From assembly GCA_026415495.1 (NCBI GenBank), contig JAOAGZ010000016.1, positions 1-41,581 on the forward strand: DNA of 41,581 nt, in the 5' to 3' direction. Shown here piece by piece: positions 10,447-20,220 of the stretch. The first letter of the stretch is position 1. The number at the start of each line of letters is the position of its first letter. The notes below the pieces were generated by a model. The model did not search any database, was not told the DNA's origin, and saw only the letters and a program-made list of their open reading frames with translations. The position numbers and the translations under genes were made by a program. Source of the DNA: Eximiradius proteiniborus (lineage in GTDB: Bacteria; Bacteroidota; Ignavibacteria; Kapaibacteriales; UBA2268).

Positions 10447-10529
10447 GCGGAAGTGGTGAAATTGGTAGACACGCCATCTTGAGGGGGTGGTGCTCCACGA
10501 GCGTAGGGGTTCAAGTCCCCTCTTCCGCA
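10447..10529 (+). tRNA. tRNA-Leu (anticodon GAG)
   Basis: gcggaag/cttccgc acceptor stem, ccatc-ttgaggg-ggtgg anticodon arm, long variable arm, ggttcaa T-loop. Confidence 0.95.
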
Positions 10530-10530
10530 C

Positions 10531-10560
10531 AAAAAAAGCGTCTAAAAGACGCTTTTTTTT
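10531..10560 (+). terminator. Intrinsic terminator downstream of tRNA-Leu
   Basis: aaaaaaagcgtct-aaa-agacgctttttttt hairpin plus T-tract. Confidence 0.8.
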
Positions 10561-10577
10561 ATTTCTGAAATCATTAT

Positions 10578-12863
10578 TTAGAATTCAAAACTGACTCCAA
10601 TACTTGGCAAAATTCCAATTGAACGACCGTATTCTATTCTATTTTCTTTGCTATTCCAACGCATATTAGAGACATTCTTCCTTCCATAGATATTTTGAAT
10701 ATCTAAATAAGTTATTAATGTGTATTTAGTGAAATTCCAGCGTTTATCGGCACGGAAATCTAAAGCATGGAAGGTTGGTAAGCGCTTTCCTAAATTATAA
10801 TTTTCCCAGTCTCTTTGACCATTAGATAAAAATGGCGTGGTCGGTTGTCCAGTAGCAATGCGAAACTTTGAACTTAATTCCCATTCTTGATTTATTCGGT
10901 ATCCTGCTGCTAGATTAAATATTATCCTACTGTCATAAGTACTTGGACGATATCCACCCTTAATTGATTTAAAGTTACTTTCGCTCAGAGTAAAGCTTAG
11001 CAGTCCATAAAGCGGGATTTCACTTAATTTTTTCTGAATGAAAATTTCAAAACCCCTCGAATATCCTTTACCTTCACTAAGTAACGGTTCGAGACCGAAT
11101 GGAATATCATTACTAATATCATCAAATCCATTAGGTGCAAGCACTGCATAAGGTCTCCATAATCTTGCCGGATAATTTGAATACCATTTGTGATAGACTT
11201 CAACTTGGACTTTGACATCTTCAAGTGGTGTGTGGTCATAAGCAAGAACCAATTGGTCCGCTTGGATAGCTTTAAGCCTCATATTTTCAGGTGTACCGAT
11301 TAACCAGATTTTAGAAGGTGATTGGTAGTATCTTCCTCCACTTACACTTATTGCCGAGACTGGATTTATTTGGTATAAGACAGAAATTCTGGGTGAAAAG
11401 AGCCATTTTCCCTCAACATAATTAAAATATTCAAGTCGTCCGCCTAAAGTAAATTTATGCTGACCTATTCCTTGTGTATAGCTAAAATATGTAGAATTTT
11501 GATATGTTTTAAATGTTGTATCAACTGATAATTCTTGCGGAATTCCATTATTATCAGTTCTGAAAAATCCAGCTACAAAGACATCATATCTCAATTTTGA
11601 TGCCCACTTTAGCTGATTTCCAAAAGTAAGCTGTCCGGTGTTTGTTACCATTAAATCAACATCTGTTCTTAATGATGTTTCGGCTTCACGTGAATCGTTT
11701 TGCAGTATTTTATTTAAATTTTCATCATTTTGAAATGTAGAATAGTCAGTCAAAGTTTGTCCAATAGTTACTGTGGTGAAGCCGTTTTCGAACAGGTGCT
11801 TCCAAGTAAGTCCAGAAAAATACTGTTTTTGGGTTGGTACCGCAACTCGACTGTTATCAAATCTATTTTCTTCATTATTATTATTTAATTTTACAGATCC
11901 TATTGCACCGATTGTTAAAAAAGATAAAGTGTTAGAGCTATTTAACCTTTGATTAAATTTTGCGTGAAAATCCCAATATTCTGGAATAAATGCAAAACCG
12001 GCTGCTTCAAAAATTAAGTCGAGATATGAACGTCTTGCACTGAACAAAAAAGAACCATTATCATTTGTTGGTCCTTCTAAATTCAAACCAAAACCTGTAG
12101 CTGAAAGTGTAGCTTTTCCACCAAATTGATTCTCATTACCATTTCTTAAGCTAATATTTGTAATTGAAGATACTTTGTCTCCATATTTTGCTCCAAATGC
12201 ACCTGCAGAAAATGATACTTCTCGTATAAAGTCGATGTTAATTATTGATAATGGACCTCCACCTGTGCCTTGCGAGCCAAAATGATTAATATTCGGTACT
12301 TCTATATTATCAACTACATAGAGGTTTTCAAACGGAGCACCGCCACGAACAATTAAATCGTTCCTACCTGCAGATGTAACTGCCACACCGGGCAATAATT
12401 GAGTAGCACGCAAGACATCTTCCTGAACACCTGGTGCTCGTCGAATATCTTCAGAATTTAATGTTTGTGTACTTGTAACAGTTTCGGCTTTTTTGATAAA
12501 GTAGCTCGAACGCACTTCTGCTCCTTCAAGCTGAATCACGCTTTCTGTGAGGTATATTTCTAAATTTACATTTTTCCCAGATGGTACGCTTGTGTTTGCA
12601 TTTACGTAAGTTTTGTATCCAACATAACTGAAGTGAACAGCATAAACACCTGGAGGTATGTTGCTAATAGCAAATGTTCCATTTCCACGTGTTATTGCTC
12701 CTAAATTTGTTCCAAGAACTCTAACTGTTACTCCAACAAGTGGTTTTTCATTCGTTCTTGATAAGACACGTCCCGATATTGTTCCTGCTGGTTGTTCTGA
12801 GGCATAAATTTCAATTGATACAATAAATATTAATAAAGCATATAGATATATTATTTTTTTCAT
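10578..12863 (-). CDS. TonB-dependent receptor with N-terminal carboxypeptidase-regulatory-like domain
   Basis: GTISGRVLSRTNEKPLVGVTVRVLGTNLGAITRGNGTFAISNIPPG...; plug domain LLPGVAVTSAGRNDLIVRGGAPFENLYVVDNIEVPNINHF; C-terminal aromatic FEF. Confidence 0.88.
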   Translation of the reverse strand: MKKIIYLYALLIFIVSIEIYASEQPAGTISGRVLSRTNEKPLVGVTVRVLGTNLGAITRGNGTFAISNIPPGVYAVHFSYVGYKTYVNANTSVPSGKNVNLEIYLTESVIQLEGAEVRSSYFIKKAETVTSTQTLNSEDIRRAPGVQEDVLRATQLLPGVAVTSAGRNDLIVRGGAPFENLYVVDNIEVPNINHFGSQGTGGGPLSIINIDFIREVSFSAGAFGAKYGDKVSSITNISLRNGNENQFGGKATLSATGFGLNLEGPTNDNGSFLFSARRSYLDLIFEAAGFAFIPEYWDFHAKFNQRLNSSNTLSFLTIGAIGSVKLNNNNEENRFDNSRVAVPTQKQYFSGLTWKHLFENGFTTVTIGQTLTDYSTFQNDENLNKILQNDSREAETSLRTDVDLMVTNTGQLTFGNQLKWASKLRYDVFVAGFFRTDNNGIPQELSVDTTFKTYQNSTYFSYTQGIGQHKFTLGGRLEYFNYVEGKWLFSPRISVLYQINPVSAISVSGGRYYQSPSKIWLIGTPENMRLKAIQADQLVLAYDHTPLEDVKVQVEVYHKWYSNYPARLWRPYAVLAPNGFDDISNDIPFGLEPLLSEGKGYSRGFEIFIQKKLSEIPLYGLLSFTLSESNFKSIKGGYRPSTYDSRIIFNLAAGYRINQEWELSSKFRIATGQPTTPFLSNGQRDWENYNLGKRLPTFHALDFRADKRWNFTKYTLITYLDIQNIYGRKNVSNMRWNSKENRIEYGRSIGILPSIGVSFEF

Positions 12864-13008
12864 AATAAATTATTGTATTGTTTGACATATTTCAATAATA
12901 ATCACTATAACAAAGACGAAAGAAAAATACCATAATTTTAATCGAACCTAATAATGTTTTTAGCGAGACTAAAATAACGAATTGTTTTTTCACTTATCTG
13001 TTATTGAT

Positions 13009-13016
13009 TAATTTTG
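13009..13016 (+). promoter_or_regulatory. Putative -7 element TAATTTTG upstream of the MATE transporter
   Basis: TAnnTTTG match 30 nt upstream of the ATG. Confidence 0.35.
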
Positions 13017-13045
13017 CGTAGAAATATTTTGTTGTGGTAATATTT

Positions 13046-14386
13046 ATGAAAAATATTAATAGGTTGGAAACTGAAAATATTGATTCATTGATTTGGAAGT
13101 TTTCAGTTCCTGCTATAGTCGGAATGGTTGCGAACGCATCATATAATGTAGTTGATAGGATTTTTGTTGGTCAAGGTGTTGGTTCCAATGCAATTTCTGC
13201 AATTACAATGACATTTCCTTTGTTGATGTTTACCTTTTCTTTTGCAATGTTATTTGGAATTGGATCAGGTGCTGTCGTTTCTCTTAAGCTCGGTGAAAAA
13301 CAGAAAAATATGGCAGAAAAAGCGTTGGGAAGTGCAGTTTTTTTAAGTGCTTCTGTATCATTATTCTTGACGCTTCTATATTATCTATTTCTTGATAAAA
13401 TTTTAGTGTTTTTTGGTGCTAAAGGTGAAATTTTAGAACTTTCCAGAGATTATCTTAATATTATACTTTTTGGAATTATATTTCAGATTACAGCTTTTGT
13501 ATTAAATGCAATTATTCGTGGTGAGGGAAATCCCAGAATAGCAATGTTTACAATGATAATTGGAGCTGTAAGTAATACGATTTTGGACCCTATTTTTATT
13601 TTTGGATTTGGATGGGGAATAAAGGGTGCTGCTTTTGCAACAGTTCTTGCTCAAATTATTTCTGCTATTTGGGTATTAGTATATTTCTTGACAGACAAAA
13701 GTTTTCTAAAACTTAATATTAAGAATATTCGACTTGATAAAACTATTTCCAAACAAATTATTGGAATAGGTTTTTCTCCGTTTATTATGCACGTTGCTTC
13801 AAGTGGAATATTTATTATTCTCAATAGTAGTTTTCTCTATTATGGTGGTCCGACAGCTGTTGCAGCAATGGGAATTATTAACAGCACAGTAATGTTTATT
13901 TTAATGCCTGTATTTGGATTAAATCAAGGTATTCAGCCAATAATTGGCTATAATTATGGGGCTAAGCAATTAGCAAGAGTCAAGAAACTACTTACTCGTG
14001 GAATTGTGTATGCTTCTATTGTATGCTTCGTAGGTTTTATATTGTTTATTTTGTTTCCTAAGGATGTTATTAGACTTTTTTCATCTAATGATACTGAATT
14101 ACTTGAAGTTGGAAGGCACGGACTTACAATTTATGTTCTGTCATTACCAATTATTGGTTTTCAGGTGATTTTAGGAGCGTATTTTCAAGCTATAGGTAAG
14201 CCATCTAAATCTATTATTCTTACATTAGCCAGACAAATTATTTTGATAGTTCCACTTGTAATTATTCTTCCTAAATTTTATGGATTAGATGGACTTTGGG
14301 CATTCGCACCGATTTCAGATTACCTTGCTGCTATTCTTGCTCTAACATTTCTATTTTCTGAAATCAGGAATCTTAAGAATAAATAG
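13046..14386 (+). CDS. MATE family efflux transporter
   Basis: 12-TM protein; IDSLIWKFSVPAIVGMVANASYNVVDRIFVGQGVG, INSTVMFILMPVFGLNQGIQPIIGYNYGA; ATG at 13046 preferred over GTG at 13034. Confidence 0.9.
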   Translation: MKNINRLETENIDSLIWKFSVPAIVGMVANASYNVVDRIFVGQGVGSNAISAITMTFPLLMFTFSFAMLFGIGSGAVVSLKLGEKQKNMAEKALGSAVFLSASVSLFLTLLYYLFLDKILVFFGAKGEILELSRDYLNIILFGIIFQITAFVLNAIIRGEGNPRIAMFTMIIGAVSNTILDPIFIFGFGWGIKGAAFATVLAQIISAIWVLVYFLTDKSFLKLNIKNIRLDKTISKQIIGIGFSPFIMHVASSGIFIILNSSFLYYGGPTAVAAMGIINSTVMFILMPVFGLNQGIQPIIGYNYGAKQLARVKKLLTRGIVYASIVCFVGFILFILFPKDVIRLFSSNDTELLEVGRHGLTIYVLSLPIIGFQVILGAYFQAIGKPSKSIILTLARQIILIVPLVIILPKFYGLDGLWAFAPISDYLAAILALTFLFSEIRNLKNK

Positions 14387-14403
14387 ATTATATGCAAAAA
14401 ATA

Positions 14404-14438
14404 AAAAGGGACGCTTTGATTATTATGCGTCCCTTTCC
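14404..14438. terminator. Bidirectional terminator between MATE and MCP genes
   Basis: aaaagggacgc-tttgattattat-gcgtcccttt inverted repeat between convergent genes. Confidence 0.75.
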
Positions 14439-14454
14439 ATTAGTTCGTGAAGTA

Positions 14455-17400
14455 TTATCCTAATTTGCTTTCCAACTGTTTTGCTCGATTTCTTGATAGT
14501 TGTCTCATTGGCATATTAGAACTGTATTCATCTATTTTAAATTGTCTCATTAAATCAGCCAATTGGTTTGTCATTTTGGCGAGGTCTTCGGCAGTATGAG
14601 CAACGTCTTCTACACGTTTAGCAGATTCTGCTGTAACTTGAGAAATAGAAGTTACATTTTTCGAAATTTGTTCGCTTGTAGCTGATTGTTCCTCGCTTGC
14701 TGCTGCTATTCGATTTATCATATCAATTACTTCTTGTGTAGAGTTAAGAATCTGCTTAAGAGATTGTCCTGCTTTGTCGGCAAGTTCGATGCCACTTGTA
14801 ACCTCAGTAGTTCCTTTGTTCATTGCAATTACTGCTGCTTCGGTTTCGCTTTGAATTCCTTTTATCATTACAGCAATTTGTTTTGTGGCTTCTGTTGTGC
14901 GTTCAGCAAGTTTGCGAACTTCGTCTGCAACTACAGCAAATCCGCGTCCTTGTTCACCAGCACGAGCTGCCTCGATTGCAGCATTGAGAGCAAGTAAGTT
15001 CGTTTGGTCTGCAATGTCGTCAATAACAGATATGATTTCGCCAATTTGCTTGCTTGATTCACCTAATTTTTCAATATTTTCAGCTGAGTTCTTGACTACT
15101 TTCGCAATATCACGCATTTTATCGACTGTTTGACTTACCACCTGACCGCCTTCCGAAGCAATACGTCCATTTTCTTGGGCAACTTCTGCTGTTTTGTTGG
15201 CAGCCATCGCATTTTCTGTAATAGTTCGAGACATTTGCTCTACTGCCGATGCTACTTCGTCCGCTTGTGCGCTTTGCTCTTGTGAGGCTGCTGCCAGTCC
15301 TTCAGCAGTTGCTGATATTTCAGTTGCTGAGCTTGCTGTATTATCAACCAATTCGTTTACTTGTCGGATAAGTCCGCTTAATGAATCAGCAAGCATATTA
15401 ATATCCTGCTTCAATTTTGCAAGGTCTCCACGGTAATCACCAAGCATTCTTGCAGTCAAATCGCCTGTTGCCATTATTCCAAGCACCTGATTTGCTTCTT
15501 TTATAGGCTCAATAACGGCATTTAGAGTATCATTAACACCCTGGACAATTTTACGGAAATCACCCTGATGTTTCAAAGCATCAGCCCGAGTATCCAGACG
15601 TCCATCAACAGCAGCAAGTGCAAGCAAATGAACATCAGAGATGAGCAAATTGATAGCGTCAATACAAGTATTCAAATTGTTTTTAATTTCGTTGAAATCA
15701 CCTTTGTATTCATCAGTGATTTTAGGAGGAATATCACCTTTAGAGATACGGTCGACATATTCAGCAGCAACGTTGAGAGGTCCAGTTACAGCATCCAGAG
15801 TATCGTTGATTCCTTTTACTAATTCATACCAAGCATTTTTGTATTTCGATAAATCTGCTCTGATATCCAATCTGCCTTCAACAGCACCTTTAGCAAGCAT
15901 TGATGTATCACCAAGTATTGAATATAAAATATCAATACAAGTGTTTATATTATTTTTGATAACATTAAAGTCACCTTTATAATTATCAGTTATTTTTATT
16001 AATTCCATACCGTTTGATACTCTGTGAAGAAAATCAGCAGCAACATTCATTGGATTTATTACATTATCCAAAGTTTTATTGACGCCTTCAATAATTTTTC
16101 TGAAATCACCTTGATGACGAATTGCCTCGGCTCTTGTTTTTAATTCTCCTTCTTCAGCGGCTTTGACTAACATTAATGAATCTTGAACGAGCAAATTGAT
16201 AGCGTCAATACAAGTATTCAAATTGTTTTTAATTTCATTGAAATCACCTTTATATTCATCAGTGATTTTAGGAGGAATATCACCTTTAGAGATACGGTCA
16301 ACATATTCAGCAGCAACGTTGAGAGGTCCAATAACGGCATCAAGGGTATCATTAACTCCTTGAACAATTTTACGGAAATCGCCTTGATGTTTCGAAGCAT
16401 CAGCCCGAGTATCCAGACGTCCTTCAACAGCAGCACGAGCAAGCGAATGAGCGTCAGAGACGAGCAGGTTAACAGCGTCGATACAGGTGTTCAAATTGTT
16501 TTTAATTTCGTTGAAATCGCCTTTATATTCATCAGTGATTTTAGGAGGAATATCACCTTTAGAGATACGGTCGACATATTCGGCAGTTACATTGAGCGGA
16601 CCTATTACGGCATCAAGAGTTGCATTAAAACCAAGAACTATGTTTTGATATTCACCTGCAAATTCACCAGAATTTCCTCGTGTATCAAGTTTGCCTTCAA
16701 CAGCAGCATTTGCAACACGGTTCATTTCCTTGAGTAATTTACCAATATTTTGGGACATTGTCTTCATAGCGTTGATTAACATACCCGTTTCATCTTTGGT
16801 ATTTGTTTCCAAATCTACATTCATATTACCCCGAGCAATATTTTCAGCTGCTTCTACAGCTTTGCCAATAGGTTTTGTAATTCCTCGAGTTACAAAAATT
16901 GCCATTAAAATTGCGATTAAAATTGACAGTGCACCGATGATAGACATTAAAGTAAACTGTGCGTTATAGGATTTTTCAGCATTTTGTGCTGTTTCATTAA
17001 ATAAATCACCTTGATAATTAATAATTTCGGTAATTTTATCGATATATGCGTTTTGAGCTTTTCTGAAATCACCAAAGAGATAGTCTTCAATTTCCTTTTT
17101 GTTTTTACTATCTATTAATTTAAGTAGTTTTTCACGAGCTCCAAAATAATCTTTTCTAATGATTGCCAATTCATTGAGGAGAAGTTTACCTTTTTCATCC
17201 TGTATATTAGCATTCAATGAATCCATTCTTTGTGAAACAATCTTTGCTGCTGGTTCGAGCCGCTTAATTTCATCATTACGAGTCTGAATATTTTCTGTTA
17301 TTATTGCATTTCTTACAGCGCGTGAAACGATATTCAATTGGTTTATTATATCATTAGCCCACACAGTTTTTTTAAATTTATCATATGCTAAGTCTTTTAT

Positions 17401-17505
17401 CTCTTTATTCATATTTGATGCTGTATTTAAACCCAAGTATATAATGACCAAGATCACAAATCCAAGAAAAGCAAAAGCAGTACCTAATTTCATACCGATT
17501 TTCAT
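14455..17505 (-). CDS. Methyl-accepting chemotaxis protein with multi-unit HAMP array
   Basis: Two N-terminal TM helices flanking a periplasmic helical domain; [27 protein letters not shown]; repeated [40 protein letters not shown] hairpin tip [50 protein letters not shown]. Confidence 0.93.
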   Translation of the reverse strand: MKIGMKLGTAFAFLGFVILVIIYLGLNTASNMNKEIKDLAYDKFKKTVWANDIINQLNIVSRAVRNAIITENIQTRNDEIKRLEPAAKIVSQRMDSLNANIQDEKGKLLLNELAIIRKDYFGAREKLLKLIDSKNKKEIEDYLFGDFRKAQNAYIDKITEIINYQGDLFNETAQNAEKSYNAQFTLMSIIGALSILIAILMAIFVTRGITKPIGKAVEAAENIARGNMNVDLETNTKDETGMLINAMKTMSQNIGKLLKEMNRVANAAVEGKLDTRGNSGEFAGEYQNIVLGFNATLDAVIGPLNVTAEYVDRISKGDIPPKITDEYKGDFNEIKNNLNTCIDAVNLLVSDAHSLARAAVEGRLDTRADASKHQGDFRKIVQGVNDTLDAVIGPLNVAAEYVDRISKGDIPPKITDEYKGDFNEIKNNLNTCIDAINLLVQDSLMLVKAAEEGELKTRAEAIRHQGDFRKIIEGVNKTLDNVINPMNVAADFLHRVSNGMELIKITDNYKGDFNVIKNNINTCIDILYSILGDTSMLAKGAVEGRLDIRADLSKYKNAWYELVKGINDTLDAVTGPLNVAAEYVDRISKGDIPPKITDEYKGDFNEIKNNLNTCIDAINLLISDVHLLALAAVDGRLDTRADALKHQGDFRKIVQGVNDTLNAVIEPIKEANQVLGIMATGDLTARMLGDYRGDLAKLKQDINMLADSLSGLIRQVNELVDNTASSATEISATAEGLAAASQEQSAQADEVASAVEQMSRTITENAMAANKTAEVAQENGRIASEGGQVVSQTVDKMRDIAKVVKNSAENIEKLGESSKQIGEIISVIDDIADQTNLLALNAAIEAARAGEQGRGFAVVADEVRKLAERTTEATKQIAVMIKGIQSETEAAVIAMNKGTTEVTSGIELADKAGQSLKQILNSTQEVIDMINRIAAASEEQSATSEQISKNVTSISQVTAESAKRVEDVAHTAEDLAKMTNQLADLMRQFKIDEYSSNMPMRQLSRNRAKQLESKLG
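15643..15784 (-). repeat. HAMP-array repeat copy 1 (near-identical DNA)
   Basis: gagcaaattgatagcgtcaatacaag...gttgagaggtcca; offset 546 bp (2 x 273) from copy 2. Confidence 0.85.
16189..16330 (-). repeat. HAMP-array repeat copy 2
   Basis: Near-identical to 15643..15784 and 16462..16603. Confidence 0.85.
16462..16603 (-). repeat. HAMP-array repeat copy 3
   Basis: Offset exactly 273 bp from copy 2. Confidence 0.8.
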
Positions 17506-17523
17506 TTTGAATCTCCTCTACTA

Positions 17524-18024
17524 TTATTCATTATTTGAAATATTTTCAATTACATTTAAATCTTCGCCAGAAAGTATTTTTTCTAAATCAAGCAAAATTA
17601 GCAACCTGTCTTCGAGCTTTCCGACTGCAGTAATATACTCTGAATCAATGCCAGCAACCATAGGTGGTGGAGGTTCAGTAATGGAACTACTGATACGAAG
17701 AACTTCATTAACGCTATCGACTATAAAACCAATAACACGATTCCCGATTTCTACAACAATAATACGTGTTGCTTTGTCTGGTTCTTTCGGTGGAAAACCT
17801 AACCTTTTGCGTAAATTTACGACAGGGATTACCTGCCCGCGAAGGTTTATTATTCCTTCGACAAATGCAGGAGTATTTGGAACTCGAGTAATATTCATCA
17901 TACGATTGATACCCTGAATATTCAGAATATCAACAGCAAATTCTTCTTCCTCAATATGAAACGAAACTAATTGAAGAAGCTGTGATTGGGATGTGTCGGA
18001 TGTAGAAACTTGTTTCAATTCCAT
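17524..18024 (-). CDS. cheW: CheW chemotaxis coupling protein
   Basis: LLQLVSFHIEEEEFAVDILNIQGINRMMNITRVPNTPAFVEGIINLRGQVIPVVNLRKRLG; located 18 bp upstream of the MCP gene, same strand. Confidence 0.93.
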   Translation of the reverse strand: MELKQVSTSDTSQSQLLQLVSFHIEEEEFAVDILNIQGINRMMNITRVPNTPAFVEGIINLRGQVIPVVNLRKRLGFPPKEPDKATRIIVVEIGNRVIGFIVDSVNEVLRISSSITEPPPPMVAGIDSEYITAVGKLEDRLLILLDLEKILSGEDLNVIENISNNE

Positions 18025-18550
18025 ATAAACCTCAATAATCTGCGAAAATTTTAACTATAAACTAAATTATAATATCGTAACAAACTAAAAAAAATTGAGT
18101 GAATTTTAAAAATATAATAATCATTAATTGTCAGAGTTTTTTTAAAAATTTTTAGGCATTGTAATCTTAAAGCTTTATTATCCTAAATAATTAAAAATAT
18201 CTAATTAAATACCAAAAAATATCGAAAATAATTTATATGAATGAACCGTAATAAATACAGTTGGTTAAAAATTATTCATTAATTAATAATATTAAATTAT
18301 TTTATCACAAATAAATTAAGTGATTAAAATATAAGAATTTAAATGTTAGATAAAACTAACAAATTGTTGAGAATTTTTAATCTAAAACAAAAATAATATT
18401 TGGAAAATACCATAAAAAGTCGTAAAATAATTGTGAATTAATTATCGATTTCAATGAAGTTCCAATAAAAGTGAAAAAACTGTTTAATTAACTTTATATG
18501 AATAATGGGTGAATTAATGACTAATTGTATCACTATTTTTTAGGAGTTAT

Positions 18551-19015
18551 ATGAAAGATACCTCTTTGTTAGTAAGCGAACTTGTTGCTCGATATGGCAA
18601 TAAACGAGAGAGCTTATTGCCAATTTTGCAAGGTGTATTTGATGAGCAACGTTACGTCTCGGACGAAGCAATGGTCGAAATTGCACGTCATCTTGATATT
18701 TCAAGTGCTGAAGTATATGGCAAGGCGACCTTCTATCATTTTCTTTCGACCAAACCACTTGGTAAATATGTTATTAGAGTGTGCAAAACAATTGTTTGTG
18801 ATATGAAAAACAAGAAGGAAATTGTTGCGACACTCGAAAATTTATTGAAAATTAAAATGGGGGAGACCACCAACAACCGCAAATTCTCTCTGCTATATAC
18901 TAATTGCCTTGGTTGGTGCCATAAAGCACCTGCTATGCTCGTTAATGACGAGGTTTATACTGAACTTACACCTGATAAAGTTCGCGATATTGTAACAATG
19001 TATAAAAATAAATAG
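18551..19015 (+). CDS. hydC: NuoE-like [2Fe-2S] subunit of multimeric [FeFe]-hydrogenase (HydC)
   Basis: CKTIVC (Cx4C) and CLGWC (Cx3C) ligands; YGKATFYHFLSTKPLGKYVIRVC; adjacent hydB/hydA. Confidence 0.85.
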   Translation: MKDTSLLVSELVARYGNKRESLLPILQGVFDEQRYVSDEAMVEIARHLDISSAEVYGKATFYHFLSTKPLGKYVIRVCKTIVCDMKNKKEIVATLENLLKIKMGETTNNRKFSLLYTNCLGWCHKAPAMLVNDEVYTELTPDKVRDIVTMYKNK

Positions 19016-19023
19016 AGGTAGAT

Positions 19024-20205
19024 ATGCCAGACAGACTAAGAAAACTTGATATGATTCTTGGCTCCTACACAAATGAAAAATATAAGGTGCTCGAAAAAAC
19101 ACTCAAAAGGAGCAATGAAGAAATTATTAAAGATTTAATTGATTCTGGACTTAAAGGGCGTGGTGGTGCTGGATTCCCAACCGGGCTTAAGTGGAGATTA
19201 GCTGCTGCTGCACCAGGTGACGAAAAATATGTGATTTGCAACGCCGACGAAGGAGAGCCCGGGACATTCAAAGACCGTGAAATTTTAGATTGTGTTCCTC
19301 GTAAAGTGCTTTCCGCAATGGCTATTTGTGGAAAAGTGATTGGTGCAAAGAAAGGATATATTTATCTGCGAGGTGAGTATAAATTTTTAGTGCCAAAACT
19401 TCAAGCAGAGATTGACTTATTTCATCAAGTAGCTAAACAATTTAATCTTGATTTTAGAATTGAAATCTTTCTTGGTAGCGGTGCCTATGTGTGTGGGGAA
19501 GAAACAGCATTAATTCAGTCTATGGAAGGAAAACGCGGCGAACCTCGTAATAAGCCTCCTTTCCCGACACAAGCAGGCTTCAAAAATATGCCAACTGTGG
19601 TAAATAATGTTGAAACTCTTGCCTCAGCTCTTATGGTTTTCAAAATTGGACCTGAAGAATTCAGAAAACTTGGCATTCAGGATTCTCACGGTTCTAAATT
19701 GTTCTCAGTTTCAGGTGATACACCAAAGCCCGGTATCTACGACCTTGAATTTGGGCTGTCTCTCGCGGAGTTTGTAGAAGAATTTGGAGATGGTGATACT
19801 AAAGCTGTGCAGGTTGGTGGTGCTTCTGGCTTCTGTGTGCCACGAAAGAAGTTTGCTGAAACAACAATCGGTTATCAAGGTGGGCTTGTTGGGGATTCAC
19901 TTCCGACTGGTGGTTCAATGATGCTATTTAATAGTTCTCGTTCAATGTATAATGTATTGAAAAACTATTTAGATTTCTTTGCGGAAGAATCGTGCGGGCA
20001 ATGCACACCTTGCCGGATTGGTTGTCAGCAACTCAAAATTGGAATTGATGCTGTCAAGCGTGGCATTAAGCCTCCAGAATATCTCGATCAATTACTCAAA
20101 CTTACTGATACAATGAAAATCACTGCTAAATGTGGACTTGGTCAATCAGTTGCGAATTCATTCTCATCAATAGTTACGAATTTTATTGAAGAAATGATTT
20201 ATTAA
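19024..20205 (+). CDS. hydB: NuoF-like NAD(H)/FMN subunit of [FeFe]-hydrogenase (HydB core)
   Basis: GLKGRGGAGFPTGLKW, NADEGEPGTFKDRE, GAYVCGEETALIQSMEG, CGQCTPCRIGC 4Fe-4S motif. Confidence 0.88.
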   Translation: MPDRLRKLDMILGSYTNEKYKVLEKTLKRSNEEIIKDLIDSGLKGRGGAGFPTGLKWRLAAAAPGDEKYVICNADEGEPGTFKDREILDCVPRKVLSAMAICGKVIGAKKGYIYLRGEYKFLVPKLQAEIDLFHQVAKQFNLDFRIEIFLGSGAYVCGEETALIQSMEGKRGEPRNKPPFPTQAGFKNMPTVVNNVETLASALMVFKIGPEEFRKLGIQDSHGSKLFSVSGDTPKPGIYDLEFGLSLAEFVEEFGDGDTKAVQVGGASGFCVPRKKFAETTIGYQGGLVGDSLPTGGSMMLFNSSRSMYNVLKNYLDFFAEESCGQCTPCRIGCQQLKIGIDAVKRGIKPPEYLDQLLKLTDTMKITAKCGLGQSVANSFSSIVTNFIEEMIY

Positions 20206-20220
20206 AATCAGGGAATAAAT

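Noticed and set aside
10578-12863. TonB receptor plus neighbouring DtxR regulator as a dedicated iron-uptake system
   Set aside because: Genes are separated by a tRNA and a terminator, with no siderophore or Feo genes nearby; no direct evidence of substrate
15643-16603. Regularly spaced repeats that might suggest a CRISPR or tandem satellite
   Set aside because: Period is exactly 91 codons, in frame within an MCP gene; no short direct repeats with unique spacers
15568-16969. Plus-strand ORFs antisense to the MCP gene (e.g. 16183..16737, 184 aa)
   Set aside because: Shadow ORFs created by the repetitive minus-strand HAMP array; low-complexity repeats with no recognisable domain
18304-18324. 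ATCAC-N11-GTGAT inverted repeat as a defined FNR/CRP-type binding site
   Set aside because: Spacing does not match a known consensus and AT-rich background yields many such repeats; kept only as a comment on the spacer
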